64,000 bases of DNA, from positions 1-64,000 of the forward strand of contig NZ_QNQP01000003.1 of assembly GCF_003316635.1 (NCBI RefSeq). The letters are read 5' to 3'. This DNA is from Roseovarius dicentrarchi. GTDB lineage: Bacteria; Pseudomonadota; Alphaproteobacteria; Rhodobacterales; Rhodobacteraceae. Below the pieces are notes generated by a model that made no database searches, had not been told where the DNA came from, and saw only the letters and a list, made by a program, of their open reading frames with translations. The position numbers and the translations under genes are program-made. Each line of letters begins with the position of its first letter. The first letter of the stretch is position 1. Positions 8,541 through 17,408 of this stretch are shown here, piece after piece.

Positions 8541-9431
8541 CTAGACCCATTTGGCCATCGGCGGCAGCGACATCAGCACCGCGCTGGGATCGTGCCCCGT
8601 GGCAAGGCCAAATTTTGTCCCCCGGTCATAGACCAGATTGTATTCCGCGTAGAGACCGCGATGTACCAACTGCGCATCCTTGTCGGCATCTGTCCACGCC
8701 TGCGCGCGGCGCGTTTCGATCAGCGGCACGAATGCCGGCAGGAAGGCACGGCCGATATCCTGGGTCAGGGCAAAATCCGCCTCCCAATCGCCGGAGTTTT
8801 GATCGTCCATGAAAATGCCGCCGACCCCGCGCGCGCGCTGGCGGTGGGGGATGTAGAAATAATCATCCGCCCATGCCTTGAGCCGGGGATAGTGGCCGGT
8901 GCCGTGCGGGTCCAGATGCAGGCGCTGCTGGTTGTGGAAATGCGCGGTATCGGCCTCGTATTCGATGCACGGGTTCAGGTCAGAGCCGCCGCCGAACCAC
9001 CATGCATGCGGCGTCCAGAACATGCGGGTGTTCATGTGGACGGCGGGGCAATGCGGGTTCTGCATATGCGCGACCAGGCTGATGCCGCTGGCCCAAAAGC
9101 TGGGGTTGTCCTCCATACCCGGCACGCCGCGCGCCGCCATCGCCTTTTGCGCGGCGGGGCCGAGGACGCCGTACACCTCGGACACGTTGACGCCCACCTT
9201 TTCAAAGACGCGACCGCCGCGCATGACGCTCATCAGGCCGCCACCCGCGTCGCTGCCGTCGTCGGCGGTGCGCTTGGTCTTGGTCAGTTCGAACCGGCCC
9301 GGCGCCGCATCTGATAGCGGGCCAGTGTCGTGGCTGTCCTCCAGCCCCTCGAACGCCGTGACGATCTGATCACGCAGAGCGGTAAACCAGTCTGCGGCGC
9401 GGCGTTTGCGGGGGGTGAAATCGTTGCTCAT
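8541..9431 (-). CDS. hemF: Oxygen-dependent coproporphyrinogen III oxidase
   Basis: Catalyses oxidative decarboxylation of coproporphyrinogen III to protoporphyrinogen IX in heme and (bacterio)chlorophyll synthesis. The 296-residue protein carries the family signature P-A-V-H-M-N-T-R-M-F followed by W-W-F-G-G-G-S-D-L-N-P, and the conserved F-M-D-D-Q-N-S-G-D-W-E block. Two adjacent ATGs (9434 and 9431) follow GAGG; the inner one has the better 6-nt spacing. It is first from the left in a run of minus-strand genes reaching to 12.8 kb. Confidence 0.95.
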   Translation of the reverse strand: MSNDFTPRKRRAADWFTALRDQIVTAFEGLEDSHDTGPLSDAAPGRFELTKTKRTADDGSDAGGGLMSVMRGGRVFEKVGVNVSEVYGVLGPAAQKAMAARGVPGMEDNPSFWASGISLVAHMQNPHCPAVHMNTRMFWTPHAWWFGGGSDLNPCIEYEADTAHFHNQQRLHLDPHGTGHYPRLKAWADDYFYIPHRQRARGVGGIFMDDQNSGDWEADFALTQDIGRAFLPAFVPLIETRRAQAWTDADKDAQLVHRGLYAEYNLVYDRGTKFGLATGHDPSAVLMSLPPMAKWV

Positions 9432-9463
9432 CATGTGCCTCGCTGCTTGGCCAAAATGCGGTA

Positions 9464-10264
9464 TCAGTGCGCCGGAGAGGCCACAGGATCAACCAGGGAT
9501 CGCCCGCCGTCCAGTGTCATGATCTGGCCGGTCATGAAGCCTGCGCCGTCACTGGCCAGAAACTGAACCGCCTCGACCAGCTCGCTGCACGATGCGATCC
9601 GGCCCAGCGGCGTGTGCTGCTCGATGTCGGTGCGATAATCGCTGTGGTCTTTCAGGGTTTCCTGCAAGGACCGGCTCATGACCGAGCCGAAGGCCAGTGC
9701 GTTCACCCGGATCCGGTGCGGCGCCAGCGCGACGGCCAGGGATTGTGTCATCTGCTCGACCGCTGCGGTTGAAATGGCATAGGCCAGCAGATCGGGATGC
9801 GCGCGGCCGGCGGCGATGGAGGACAGGTTGACGATGGCGCCGCCGGTCGGATTTTCCTCGCCCTCGGACTGTTTGATCATCCGCTTGGCCACCAGTTGGC
9901 TGAGGCGCAGGGACGTCATCAGGTTCTGTTCCAGCAACATTCCGACAGCGTCATCGTCAGGATTCAGCGGATCGGACACGCAGACCTGACGCGAGGCGTT
10001 GATCAGAATATCGACTGAATCGAACGCGTCGATGGTGGCCGACAGCAGGTTTGCCAGCGTCAGTTTTTCGCGCAAATCGCCTGCGAAATAACGGATTGGC
10101 CCGTCTTCTGGATTGTCGCCCAGCTGATTTATCAGGGCATCCTCGTCAATGTCGGCGAACATGACATTCGCGCCCTTGTCAGCCAGATGCCGACCGATGG
10201 CCAGCCCGATGCCGTTGGCGCCGCCGGTGACGATGGCCGTCTTGCCGGAGATTGAAAATGACAT
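9464..10264 (-). CDS. SDR-fold protein lacking the catalytic lysine
   Basis: Rossmann-fold short-chain dehydrogenase homologue, 266 residues. The nucleotide motif T-G-G-A-N-G-I-G (residues 13-20) and Ser149 (N-L-S-S-I-A-A-G) are intact. The active-site Y-x-x-x-K reads Y162-A-I-S-T166, so the lysine is threonine. The usual N-A-G motif is replaced by N-A-S-R-Q. The C-terminal N-A-L-A-F-G-S-V and D-G-G-R blocks remain. AAGGA lies 6 nt before the ATG. It may bind a dinucleotide without normal redox catalysis, or have shifted chemistry. It sits between hemF and an rsmC-like gene on the same strand. Confidence 0.85.
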   Translation of the reverse strand: MSFSISGKTAIVTGGANGIGLAIGRHLADKGANVMFADIDEDALINQLGDNPEDGPIRYFAGDLREKLTLANLLSATIDAFDSVDILINASRQVCVSDPLNPDDDAVGMLLEQNLMTSLRLSQLVAKRMIKQSEGEENPTGGAIVNLSSIAAGRAHPDLLAYAISTAAVEQMTQSLAVALAPHRIRVNALAFGSVMSRSLQETLKDHSDYRTDIEQHTPLGRIASCSELVEAVQFLASDGAGFMTGQIMTLDGGRSLVDPVASPAH

Positions 10265-10291
10265 TTTTGTATCCTTGGGATGATGCCGCGC

Positions 10292-11281
10292 TTAACGCTT
10301 TTTGCGCAGGGGGCGGCGGGCGTGCAGCAGTTTGAACCGGGTGTCGCCGCCCGGTGCCTCGGCCACTTCGGCAAAGTGTTCGGCCAGTGCGCGTTCGTAG
10401 GCCAGGTGGCGGTTGGCGACCATCCACAGCTGGCCGGAGGGTTTCAGCATCTCCGCCGCAGCGGCGATAAAGGCGCGGCCAAGCGCCGGGTCCGCCTTGC
10501 GCCCGGTGTGAAAGGGCGGGTTCATCAGGACGGTATCGGCAGCAGTATCGGGGCGCCAGCGCAGCGCATCCTCCCAATAAAGCTGCGCGCGGGCGTCGGT
10601 GACGTTCAGGCGGGCGCAGGACAGCGCGGTATGATCTGCCTCGATCAGGTCGATCTGGCGGATCGCGTCCCGCTCCAGCGCGCGGCGCGCGAGATATCCC
10701 CAGCCAGCGCCCAGATCTATCACATGCGCGCCCAGTTTTTCGGGCAGGGCATCGGCCAGCGCGCGCGAGGCGGGATCAATCCCGTCGGCGGAAAACACGC
10801 CGGGCGCGGTGACGAAGCCGTCGCCGATTTCCTGCGGCGGGCCTTGGCGCCAGTCGCTGAATTCGGGCGCCGGGTTCATCCAGAACAGCTTGCCATGGGC
10901 CTTGTTGACGGGCCCCTCGCAGGTGGCGCGGGCGCGGCACGCCTTCAGCGCGGATTCGATGCCGTCGGTTTTCAGCCCGTCGACGATCACCGGCCCGTCG
11001 GTGACGTCCGCCGCTTGCGCGATCAGGGCGCGGGCCAGATCCTTGGCGCGCGGCAGGCAGACCAGCGCGGCGCCATAGCGCCCCTCGGGCGCGGTGTTGC
11101 AGGTGTATCCCAGCGCGGCGAAATGGTCGCGTGCGGGTTTGTCCGTGGTGATGATGTGGCACATATCTGCGGGCAGGGGCGACAGGTCGCTGCTGTCGGT
11201 GGGTGCGAACACGGCAATGCGCGCGGATGCTGGAAGGGCCAGACCGCCCTCCAGCGCCAGGGATAACCGGATGCCTGTCAC
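10292..11281 (-). CDS. RsmC-like class I SAM-dependent methyltransferase
   Basis: Protein of about 329 residues with a degenerate N-terminal half and a C-terminal catalytic half, the duplicated-domain layout of RsmC/RlmG guanine-N2 rRNA methyltransferases. Motif I is seen as V-I-D-L-G-A-G-W-G-Y and the base-binding motif as N-P-P-F-H. GTG at 11281 begins 5 nt after the clpS stop. An ATG at 11308 would overlap clpS and lacks a ribosome-binding site, so GTG is preferred. 16S G1207 is the probable substrate by family, not by direct evidence. Confidence 0.8.
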   Translation of the reverse strand: MTGIRLSLALEGGLALPASARIAVFAPTDSSDLSPLPADMCHIITTDKPARDHFAALGYTCNTAPEGRYGAALVCLPRAKDLARALIAQAADVTDGPVIVDGLKTDGIESALKACRARATCEGPVNKAHGKLFWMNPAPEFSDWRQGPPQEIGDGFVTAPGVFSADGIDPASRALADALPEKLGAHVIDLGAGWGYLARRALERDAIRQIDLIEADHTALSCARLNVTDARAQLYWEDALRWRPDTAADTVLMNPPFHTGRKADPALGRAFIAAAAEMLKPSGQLWMVANRHLAYERALAEHFAEVAEAPGGDTRFKLLHARRPLRKKR

Positions 11282-11286
11282 GTGCG

Positions 11287-11625
11287 CTATTCCCGTTCCA
11301 TTGTGCATTGCAGGGGGTGTTCGTGGCGGCGGGCAAAGTCCATGACCTGTGCCACCTTGGTTTCCGCGATCTCGTGACTGAAGACGCCGACGACGGCAAC
11401 GCCTTTTTTATGCACGGTCAGCATGATTTCGAACGATTGGGCGCTGTTCATGTTGAAAAACCGTTCCAGCACGGCAACGACGAATTCCATCGGCGTGTAA
11501 TCGTCATTCAGCAGCAGCACCTTGTACAGCGGCGGGCGCTTTGTCTTGGGGCGTGTGGCGACGACAACCGACGCGTCGGAATCGTCGTCGCCTTTGTCTG
11601 TCAGTGTCCAGGGGGTCAGGGTCAT
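11287..11625 (-). CDS. clpS: ATP-dependent Clp protease adaptor ClpS
   Basis: Small adaptor that delivers N-degron substrates to ClpAP. The 112-residue protein has the ClpS core: [16 protein letters not shown], with the N-D-D-Y-T-P-M substrate pocket, [11 protein letters not shown], and the C-terminal E-H-P-L-Q-C. The N-terminal tail that reaches into ClpA is about 30 residues and acidic. GTG at 11634 is an alternative start three codons earlier. It is immediately upstream of the rsmC-like gene. Confidence 0.93.
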   Translation of the reverse strand: MTLTPWTLTDKGDDDSDASVVVATRPKTKRPPLYKVLLLNDDYTPMEFVVAVLERFFNMNSAQSFEIMLTVHKKGVAVVGVFSHEIAETKVAQVMDFARRHEHPLQCTMERE

Positions 11626-11723
11626 GTCGTCCACGTCGTGTTAAGCGGGTTCGGTGTCTGGCGATCTATATAGCCTTTGGCGCGTTATTTGAAAGGGGGC
11701 AGCGATCCGGCCCTGCCATCCGC

Positions 11724-12782
11724 TCAGTCCGCGCCCCAACCATCGGACTGCATTTCGCGCAGGCGGCTGGCGGTGCGTTCAAATTCAAAGCTGCCTTCGC
11801 CTTCGACATAGAGAAATTCGGGCGTGGCGGCGGCGCTGCAAATCAGCCTGACGCGGGCCTCGTACAGCGCGTCGATCAGGGTGACAAAGCGCTTTGCCTC
11901 GTTGAAGTTCTGGCGGCTGAGCAACGGAATATCCTCCAGCACCAGCACGCGGGCGGCCTCGGCGATTGCCAGATAATCCGCCGGACCCAGCATGCGGCCG
12001 CACAGGTCAAAGAATGTGGCGCGCGCCACACCGTTGTGAAAGGCCGGAATTTCCACGGCGCGTTTTTGCACGGTCAGGGTATGGGGCTGCGCCTGCCCCC
12101 CTGTCAGGCTTTGCCATATGGCGTCGATCTGGCCGCGCGCCTCGGCGTTGTTGGGGGTGAAGTAGGTCTGGTTTCCGGCGATCCGGTCCTGCCGGTAATC
12201 GGTGGGAGAGGACAGGTGATGCACCACCATGTTTTGTTTCAGCAATTCGATAAACGGCAGGAACAGCTGACGGTTCAGCCCGTCCTTGTACAGATCGTCG
12301 GGCAGGCGATTGGATGTCGTGACCACCACAACGCCCGCATCGAACAGCGCCTGAAAAAGGCGCCCGACGATCATTGCATCGGTGATGTCGCTGATCTGCA
12401 TTTCGTCAAAGGCCAGCAGGCGCACATTCTCGGCCACCTTTGCGGCCACCGGGGCCACGGCATCCTGCGCGCCCTTTTGCCGGGCTTCGTGAATGCCCGC
12501 ATGGATTTCCTGCATGAAGGCGTGAAAATGCACGCGCCGGTTCGGGACGTCCAGCGACGCGGCAAAGATATCCATCAGCATGGATTTGCCGCGCCCGACG
12601 CCGCCCCACATATAAAGGCCCTTGGGCGGCTCGGGCGCCTTGCGAAACCACCCCTTTGGCTGGGCGTCCTGCAAGGCGCTGCGCATCCGCTCGAATTCAG
12701 GCAGAACCGCCTCCTGCGCGGGGTCGGCAGTCAGCGCGCCATTGGCGACCATGTCGGCGTATATTTCAGGCATCGTTTTCAT
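11724..12782 (-). CDS. zapE: Cell division protein ZapE (AFG1-family ATPase)
   Basis: AAA+ protein of about 352 residues related to ZapE/AFG1, which associates with the Z-ring under stress in gamma-proteobacteria and with mitochondrial inner-membrane quality control in eukaryotes. Walker A is G-G-V-G-R-G-K-S-M-L-M-D, Walker B is L-A-F-D-E-M-Q-I-S-D, and the V-H-F-H-A-F-M stretch between them is typical. Starts at 12794, 12782 and 12773 are possible; none has a strong ribosome-binding site. The longer open frame to 13190 runs antisense to the LysE gene and is not coding. Confidence 0.92.
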   Translation of the reverse strand: MKTMPEIYADMVANGALTADPAQEAVLPEFERMRSALQDAQPKGWFRKAPEPPKGLYMWGGVGRGKSMLMDIFAASLDVPNRRVHFHAFMQEIHAGIHEARQKGAQDAVAPVAAKVAENVRLLAFDEMQISDITDAMIVGRLFQALFDAGVVVVTTSNRLPDDLYKDGLNRQLFLPFIELLKQNMVVHHLSSPTDYRQDRIAGNQTYFTPNNAEARGQIDAIWQSLTGGQAQPHTLTVQKRAVEIPAFHNGVARATFFDLCGRMLGPADYLAIAEAARVLVLEDIPLLSRQNFNEAKRFVTLIDALYEARVRLICSAAATPEFLYVEGEGSFEFERTASRLREMQSDGWGAD

Positions 12783-12873
12783 GGCATCAGCCATAGCCCG
12801 GCAATCCGGCCCTGAAAAGTGGTGCGTGCAAAAACCGATTCCATTAGCCGCGCGGCGCGCTATGACTGCGGCC

Positions 12874-13482
12874 ATGACAGTTGAGATTCTCTTTGCGCTG
12901 GTCGCGTTTTGCTTTGTCGGGGTGATCACGCCCGGCCCGAACAACCTGATGCTGATGGCATCGGGCGCCAATTTCGGGTTTCGCCGGACAGTGCCGCATA
13001 TGTTTGGCGTGGGCCTGGGCATGCCCATTCTGACCACGCTGGTCGGCATCGGCGTGATGCGCGTGTTCGAGGCGTTTCCAATCGTCCAGACCATTCTGAC
13101 GGTGTTGAGCGTCGCGTACCTGCTGTTTCTGGCATGGAAAATCGCCAATGCCGCGCCACCCTCCCGCGCGGAGGATGCGCAAACCGGCAAGCCGCTGACC
13201 TTCCTTCAGGCCGCCGCGTTTCAATGGGTCAACCCCAAGGCGTGGTTCATGGCACTGTCGGCCATTACGCTATATGCCGGCGGGCGCGAGCCGACCGCGA
13301 TCCTGTGGGTCGCGGGTGTCTATTGTGCAGTGTCCACGATCAGCACGACCAGCTGGACCGCGCTGGGCCAGCAGATGCGCCGCCTGCTGAGTACGCCCGT
13401 GCGGTTGCGCATCTTTAACTGGACAATGGCGGTGCTGCTGGTCGGCACGCTGGTGCCGGTGCTGTGGCCTGCCTCTGGCTGA
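12874..13482 (+). CDS. LysE/RhtB-family amino acid exporter
   Basis: Inner-membrane protein of 202 residues with six predicted spans. The N-terminus [15 protein letters not shown] is the LysE/RhtB signature, and F-Q-W-V-N-P-K-A-W follows in the middle. Such proteins export amino acids or their analogues by proton exchange; the substrate is unknown here. ATG 12874 directly precedes the first span; ATG 12862 is an alternative. It is divergent from zapE. Confidence 0.88.
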   Translation: MTVEILFALVAFCFVGVITPGPNNLMLMASGANFGFRRTVPHMFGVGLGMPILTTLVGIGVMRVFEAFPIVQTILTVLSVAYLLFLAWKIANAAPPSRAEDAQTGKPLTFLQAAAFQWVNPKAWFMALSAITLYAGGREPTAILWVAGVYCAVSTISTTSWTALGQQMRRLLSTPVRLRIFNWTMAVLLVGTLVPVLWPASG

Positions 13483-13543
13483 ACCGATTGCAATTACGGC
13501 ACCACCAAGCCATATAACGCAGGCACCAACCGGAGCCGCGACG

Positions 13544-14502
<959 letters not shown>

Positions 14503-14506
<4 letters not shown>

Positions 14507-15150
14507 GTTGTCAGCATCCGCAGCCCTTGGGTCACGTCCGACCGCACGGCAAGGCGCAAGGTCTGCTCGTCCCCGGCCTTCAGCGCGCTGATGATCAGGC
14601 GGTGATAGGGGGGCGGTTCCTTCTGGCGCAGCTTGCCGTACAGCTTGCGCATGGTCGGGCCCAGTTGCAGCCACACGGTTTCAGCCATTGCCAGCATCGC
14701 GGGCGCCTGCGCGCGCAAATAGAGCGCGCGGTGAAATTCCAGATTGCGCCGGATATAGGCCACCGCATCCTGCCGTGCGATATCTTCGGCAATCGACGCG
14801 TTGATCGTGGTCAGCCGATCAATCAGCGCGATGTGTGCGCGGGGCAGGGCGCGGCTGGCCAGCTCGACTTCCAGCAGGGACCGCAGCGCCGCCAGCTCCT
14901 CGATCCGGTCATTGCTGAGCCATGGGGTGGACACGCGGCCCGAATTGCTGAGCGTCAGCGCGCCTTCGGCCACCAGCCTGCGCAGCGCCTCGCGGGCGGG
15001 GGTCATCGACACGTCAAAATCCTTGCCCACGCCGCGCAGTGTCAGTGATTCGCCCGGCGCCATTTCGCCATACATGATGCGGCTGCGGAGCCCGCGATAC
15101 ACGCGGTCATGGGCGGCAGGTGCCGGATCGGGACGGGGATTCATCAACAT
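14503..15150 (-). CDS. GntR-family regulator, FCD (FadR-type) subgroup
   Basis: Cytoplasmic repressor-type protein of 215 residues. The N-terminal winged helix spans about residues 15-75 ([18 protein letters not shown] is the GntR entry motif, then [10 protein letters not shown]). The rest is an all-helical FCD ligand domain with metal-binding-type histidines. The start is ATG 15150, or 15144 in frame. A perfect 12-bp palindrome lies 7 bp upstream of the start, suggesting autoregulation. The ligand is unknown; proximity to accA could be coincidental. Confidence 0.88.
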
Positions 15151-15156
15151 GCGTTC

Positions 15157-15168
15157 TTGTGATCACAA
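15157..15168. promoter_or_regulatory. Perfect palindrome TTGTGATCACAA, candidate GntR operator
   Basis: A 12-bp perfect dyad just upstream of the GntR start codon, overlapping where the ribosome-binding site should be. FCD-type GntR proteins commonly bind short dyads containing GT...AC half-sites, which this has. Binding by the adjacent regulator is inferred from position. Confidence 0.5.
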
Positions 15169-15180
15169 ATCGCGCCCGCG

Positions 15181-15861
15181 TCAATCAAAGCGGTAGCGAT
15201 GCAGCGCCGTACCGCTCTGGCGCAGCCAGTTGCGATGGGTTTGATAGTCCGGCATCAGCCGCGCGACGATGGCCCAGTAGGCGGGCGAATGATTCATCTG
15301 CTCCAGATGCGCAACCTCATGCGCGGCGACATAGTTCAGCACCTCGGGCGGCGCCATGATCAGCCGCCACGAATAGCTAAGGCCCCTGCTGGACGAACAC
15401 GACCCCCAGCGCGAGCGCGTATCGCGCAGGGTGATGCGCGCGTAGGGTTGCCCCAGCGCCGCCGCATATCGGTCAGACGCCGCCGCCAGCCTATCACGCG
15501 CCAGTGTTTTCAGCCACGCTTGCAACCGCGCGGCGCTGCCCCCCGGCACCAGCAGCGAATCGCCCGCCGCCGTGACCCGCCGGCCAGACCCTGCCTCAAC
15601 GCGCAGCATCTGCCCCTCAACCGGCAGCAGCGCACCGGGCGCTACCGCGACCTCCGGCTGGCGGTCCGCCAGATGCCCGGCCAGCCAGTCCTGTTTGGAG
15701 CGGGCAAAATCCAGCGCCTCACGTTCGGGCAGGCCCTTTGGCAGGGTCAGCGTGACGCGTCCATCCAGCGCGGACACGCGCAAGGATATCCGCCGCGCCT
15801 GCGCCGAACGGCGCAAGGTAACTTCGATAGGGGGGTTGCCGGGAAGGATATGCTGGCCCAT
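15181..15861 (-). CDS. YgjP-like (DUF45) zinc metallopeptidase-family protein
   Basis: Protein of 226 residues with the HExxH motif in A-A-H-E-V-A-H-L-E-Q-M-N-H-S-P, near residue 175, followed by the W-x-x-V-A-x-L-M-P-D-Y helix. R-S-R-W-G-S-C-S-S is the other DUF45 hallmark. The family resembles SprT/WSS1 proteases, but activity is poorly characterised. ATG 15861 is chosen because homologues begin near here and the longer frame to 15951 encodes a Cys/Arg-rich, unlikely extension. It is divergent from the TIGR02300 gene. Confidence 0.85.
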   Translation of the reverse strand: MGQHILPGNPPIEVTLRRSAQARRISLRVSALDGRVTLTLPKGLPEREALDFARSKQDWLAGHLADRQPEVAVAPGALLPVEGQMLRVEAGSGRRVTAAGDSLLVPGGSAARLQAWLKTLARDRLAAASDRYAAALGQPYARITLRDTRSRWGSCSSSRGLSYSWRLIMAPPEVLNYVAAHEVAHLEQMNHSPAYWAIVARLMPDYQTHRNWLRQSGTALHRYRFD

Positions 15862-15968
15862 ATGCCTGATCTGTGCTGCTACCGAGGCGCAAAAGCTTTG
15901 ACACCTTTGCCCTGTTATGGCAGGTGGCGCAGATCGCATGCAAGGCACCATATTTGAAAGGGACGCAC

Positions 15969-16295
15969 ATGCCCAAGGAAGAATGGGGCGTCAAGCGCCT
16001 GTGCCCGACGACCGGCCAGCGCTTTTACGACCTGAACAAGGATCCGATCATCAGCCCATACACCGGCGAAGTGGTCGAGCTGAACACCGGCAAAAGCCGC
16101 TCGATCAAGGCAGACGCCGAAGATGCCGAGACAAAGAAGATGAAAGACGCCAACACCGACGATGACGCGGTGCTGGACGATGATGACGACGTTGACGTGG
16201 ATCTGGGCGACGACGTGCTGGAAGACGAAGATGACGACGCCGATGTCTCGCTGGACGAGATCGCGGATGTCGCCTCGGATGACGACGACAGCTGA
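15969..16295 (+). CDS. TIGR02300-family small acidic protein
   Basis: Protein of 108 residues found mainly in Alphaproteobacteria. The N-terminus W-G-V-K-R-L-C-P-T-T-G-Q-R-F-Y-D-L-N-K-D resembles a short zinc-ribbon-like fold. The last 50 residues are almost entirely Asp/Glu and low in complexity. AAAGGGA precedes the ATG. No function is established; the acidic tail suggests interaction with basic partners or nucleic-acid mimicry (inference). Confidence 0.9.
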   Translation: MPKEEWGVKRLCPTTGQRFYDLNKDPIISPYTGEVVELNTGKSRSIKADAEDAETKKMKDANTDDDAVLDDDDDVDVDLGDDVLEDEDDDADVSLDEIADVASDDDDS

Positions 16296-16302
16296 TATTG
16301 CG

Positions 16303-16338
16303 CGCCGGGCCGGATTTTTCGCTTGATCCCGCCCGGCG
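16303..16338 (+). terminator. Possible long-loop hairpin after the TIGR02300 gene
   Basis: CGCCGGGC at 16303-16310 and GCCCGGCG at 16331-16338 are complementary, with a 20-base loop and only TTT following. It is a weak terminator candidate upstream of tRNA-Ala. Confidence 0.3.
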
Positions 16339-16379
16339 GTTTGCCTAAGTCAGCATTCAGCGGCCGCATCGGTCGCCTT

Positions 16380-16455
16380 GGGGCCTTAGCTCAGCTGGGA
16401 GAGCGCCTGCATGGCATGCAGGAGGTCAGGGGTTCGATCCCCCTAGGCTCCACCA
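16380..16455 (+). tRNA. tRNA-Ala (anticodon GGC)
   Basis: A 76-nt cloverleaf. Acceptor GGGGCCT pairs with AGGCTCC. The D-arm has AGCTCAGCTGGGAGAGC, the anticodon stem CCTGC/GCAGG encloses A-T-GGC-A-T, and the T-arm has GGTTCGATCC. The 3' CCA is encoded at 16453-16455. The sequence downstream holds a pseudogene and an IS element, a common situation beside tRNA genes. Confidence 0.97.
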
Positions 16456-16624
16456 ATTCACTCTTGGAAATCACCAGATAGTTCTGCCTTTTTCGTCAGA
16501 GGATTTGCCTCTGCCGCGCAGACGGGTGCTGTTTTCCCTGCGATAATCCATGCTGCCTTGATCCGCGGCTTTCGGAGCGTCGATCGCTGCGCAGCCCTCC
16601 ATCTGTCAAACCCGGGGATGGCCC

Positions 16625-17163
16625 ATGAGCGACCATTTCTACGTCGTGACGGGCGGCCCCGGTGCGGGCAAGACCAGCCTCATAACCGAGCTTGCCCGTC
16701 GCGGCTTTCACGCGATCCCCGAATCCGGCCGCGCGATCATTCGCGAGGAGATAGATAACGGCGGAGACGCCCTCCCGTGGGTGGATCGCATGGCCTATGC
16801 CGAACGGATGCTGGAACGCGCACAGCGCCGCAGAGGCGCTCTCGGGCCCAGTGATCTTCGACCGAGGCACTCCTGACGTTATTGGGTTACCTGACCCTCT
16901 GCGGCCTCGCTGTGCCGTCTCACGCCGTGACAGCGGCCAAGACAGCCCGGTACAACGCCCGCGTCTTCCTTGCGTCCCACTGGGATGAGATCTTCACGCA
17001 GGATGCCGAACGCAAGCAGACCCGCGCCGAGGCCGAAGCGACATGCGCCGCCATGAGCGAGACCTACGCCGCCCTCGGATACGAAACCACAGAGTTGCCG
17101 CGCGCCGACATCGCAACACGCGCCAACTTTGTATGTGCGCAGTTGGCGAACCCAAACCTGTAG
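16625..17163 (+). pseudogene. AAA family ATPase/kinase-like gene, broken by two frameshifts
   Basis: The first part encodes S-D-H-F-Y-V-V-T-G-G-P-G-A-G-K-T-S-L, a P-loop (Walker A) in an AAA_28-type small ATPase. The frame then closes at 16876. Similarity continues in the next frame (G-P-V-I-F-D-R-G-T-P-D-V-I-G, about 16840-16882) and then in a third frame (Y-L-T-L-C-G-L-A-V-P through A-N-P-N-L, to 17163). Both changes are +1; the second lies at the GGG of 16880-16885, where dropping one G restores G-Y-L-T-L. The three parts together are about the size of an intact family member. Confidence 0.85.
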
Positions 17164-17171
17164 CTCCCCTA

Positions 17172-17381
17172 TTATTCCTCCACCCAGAAGCGATCACTTG
17201 CTTTGCCACGGGATGCTAGGATACGGCGCACGACTGCGTCGCCACCAAAGACATCAACGGGATCGAAGCAAAATTTGTGGAACGTCTTTTCGCTTATCTC
17301 GGCGTCATCAAGTGCATCTTGGGCCACTCTCAACTTCGCACCATAGTTCTCCTTCAAGAACTCGACAGCTACGGGGATCAT
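17172..17381 (-). CDS. Unrecognised short protein or C-terminal remnant beside an IS66 end
   Basis: A 69-residue frame (M-I-P-V-A-V-E-F-L-K-E-N-Y to R-F-W-V-E-E) ends at 17172. Its ATG at 17381 lies in the probable IS66 target site. A longer in-frame start at 17396 would be supplied by the IS inverted repeat itself. On the far side of the IS I see no matching N-terminal part, so this could be a full small gene that lost its promoter or the tail of a lost gene. The family is not recognised. Confidence 0.35.
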   Translation of the reverse strand: MIPVAVEFLKENYGAKLRVAQDALDDAEISEKTFHKFCFDPVDVFGGDAVVRRILASRGKASDRFWVEE

Positions 17382-17383
17382 GC

Positions 17384-17405
17384 GTAACCGCGCCATTGAG
17401 ACCGC
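17384..17405 (+). repeat. IS66 terminal inverted repeat (tnpC side)
   Basis: Begins GTAACCGCGCCATTGAGA and matches the reverse complement of 19871-19892 at 19 of 22 positions; the first 12 bases are identical. Confidence 0.85.
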
Positions 17406-17408
17406 AGC

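Noticed and set aside
16625..17163. Retron, toxin or defence ATPase beside the tRNA gene
   Set aside because: Only a small P-loop ATPase pattern is visible, broken in two places, with no partner gene or repeat to suggest a defence system.
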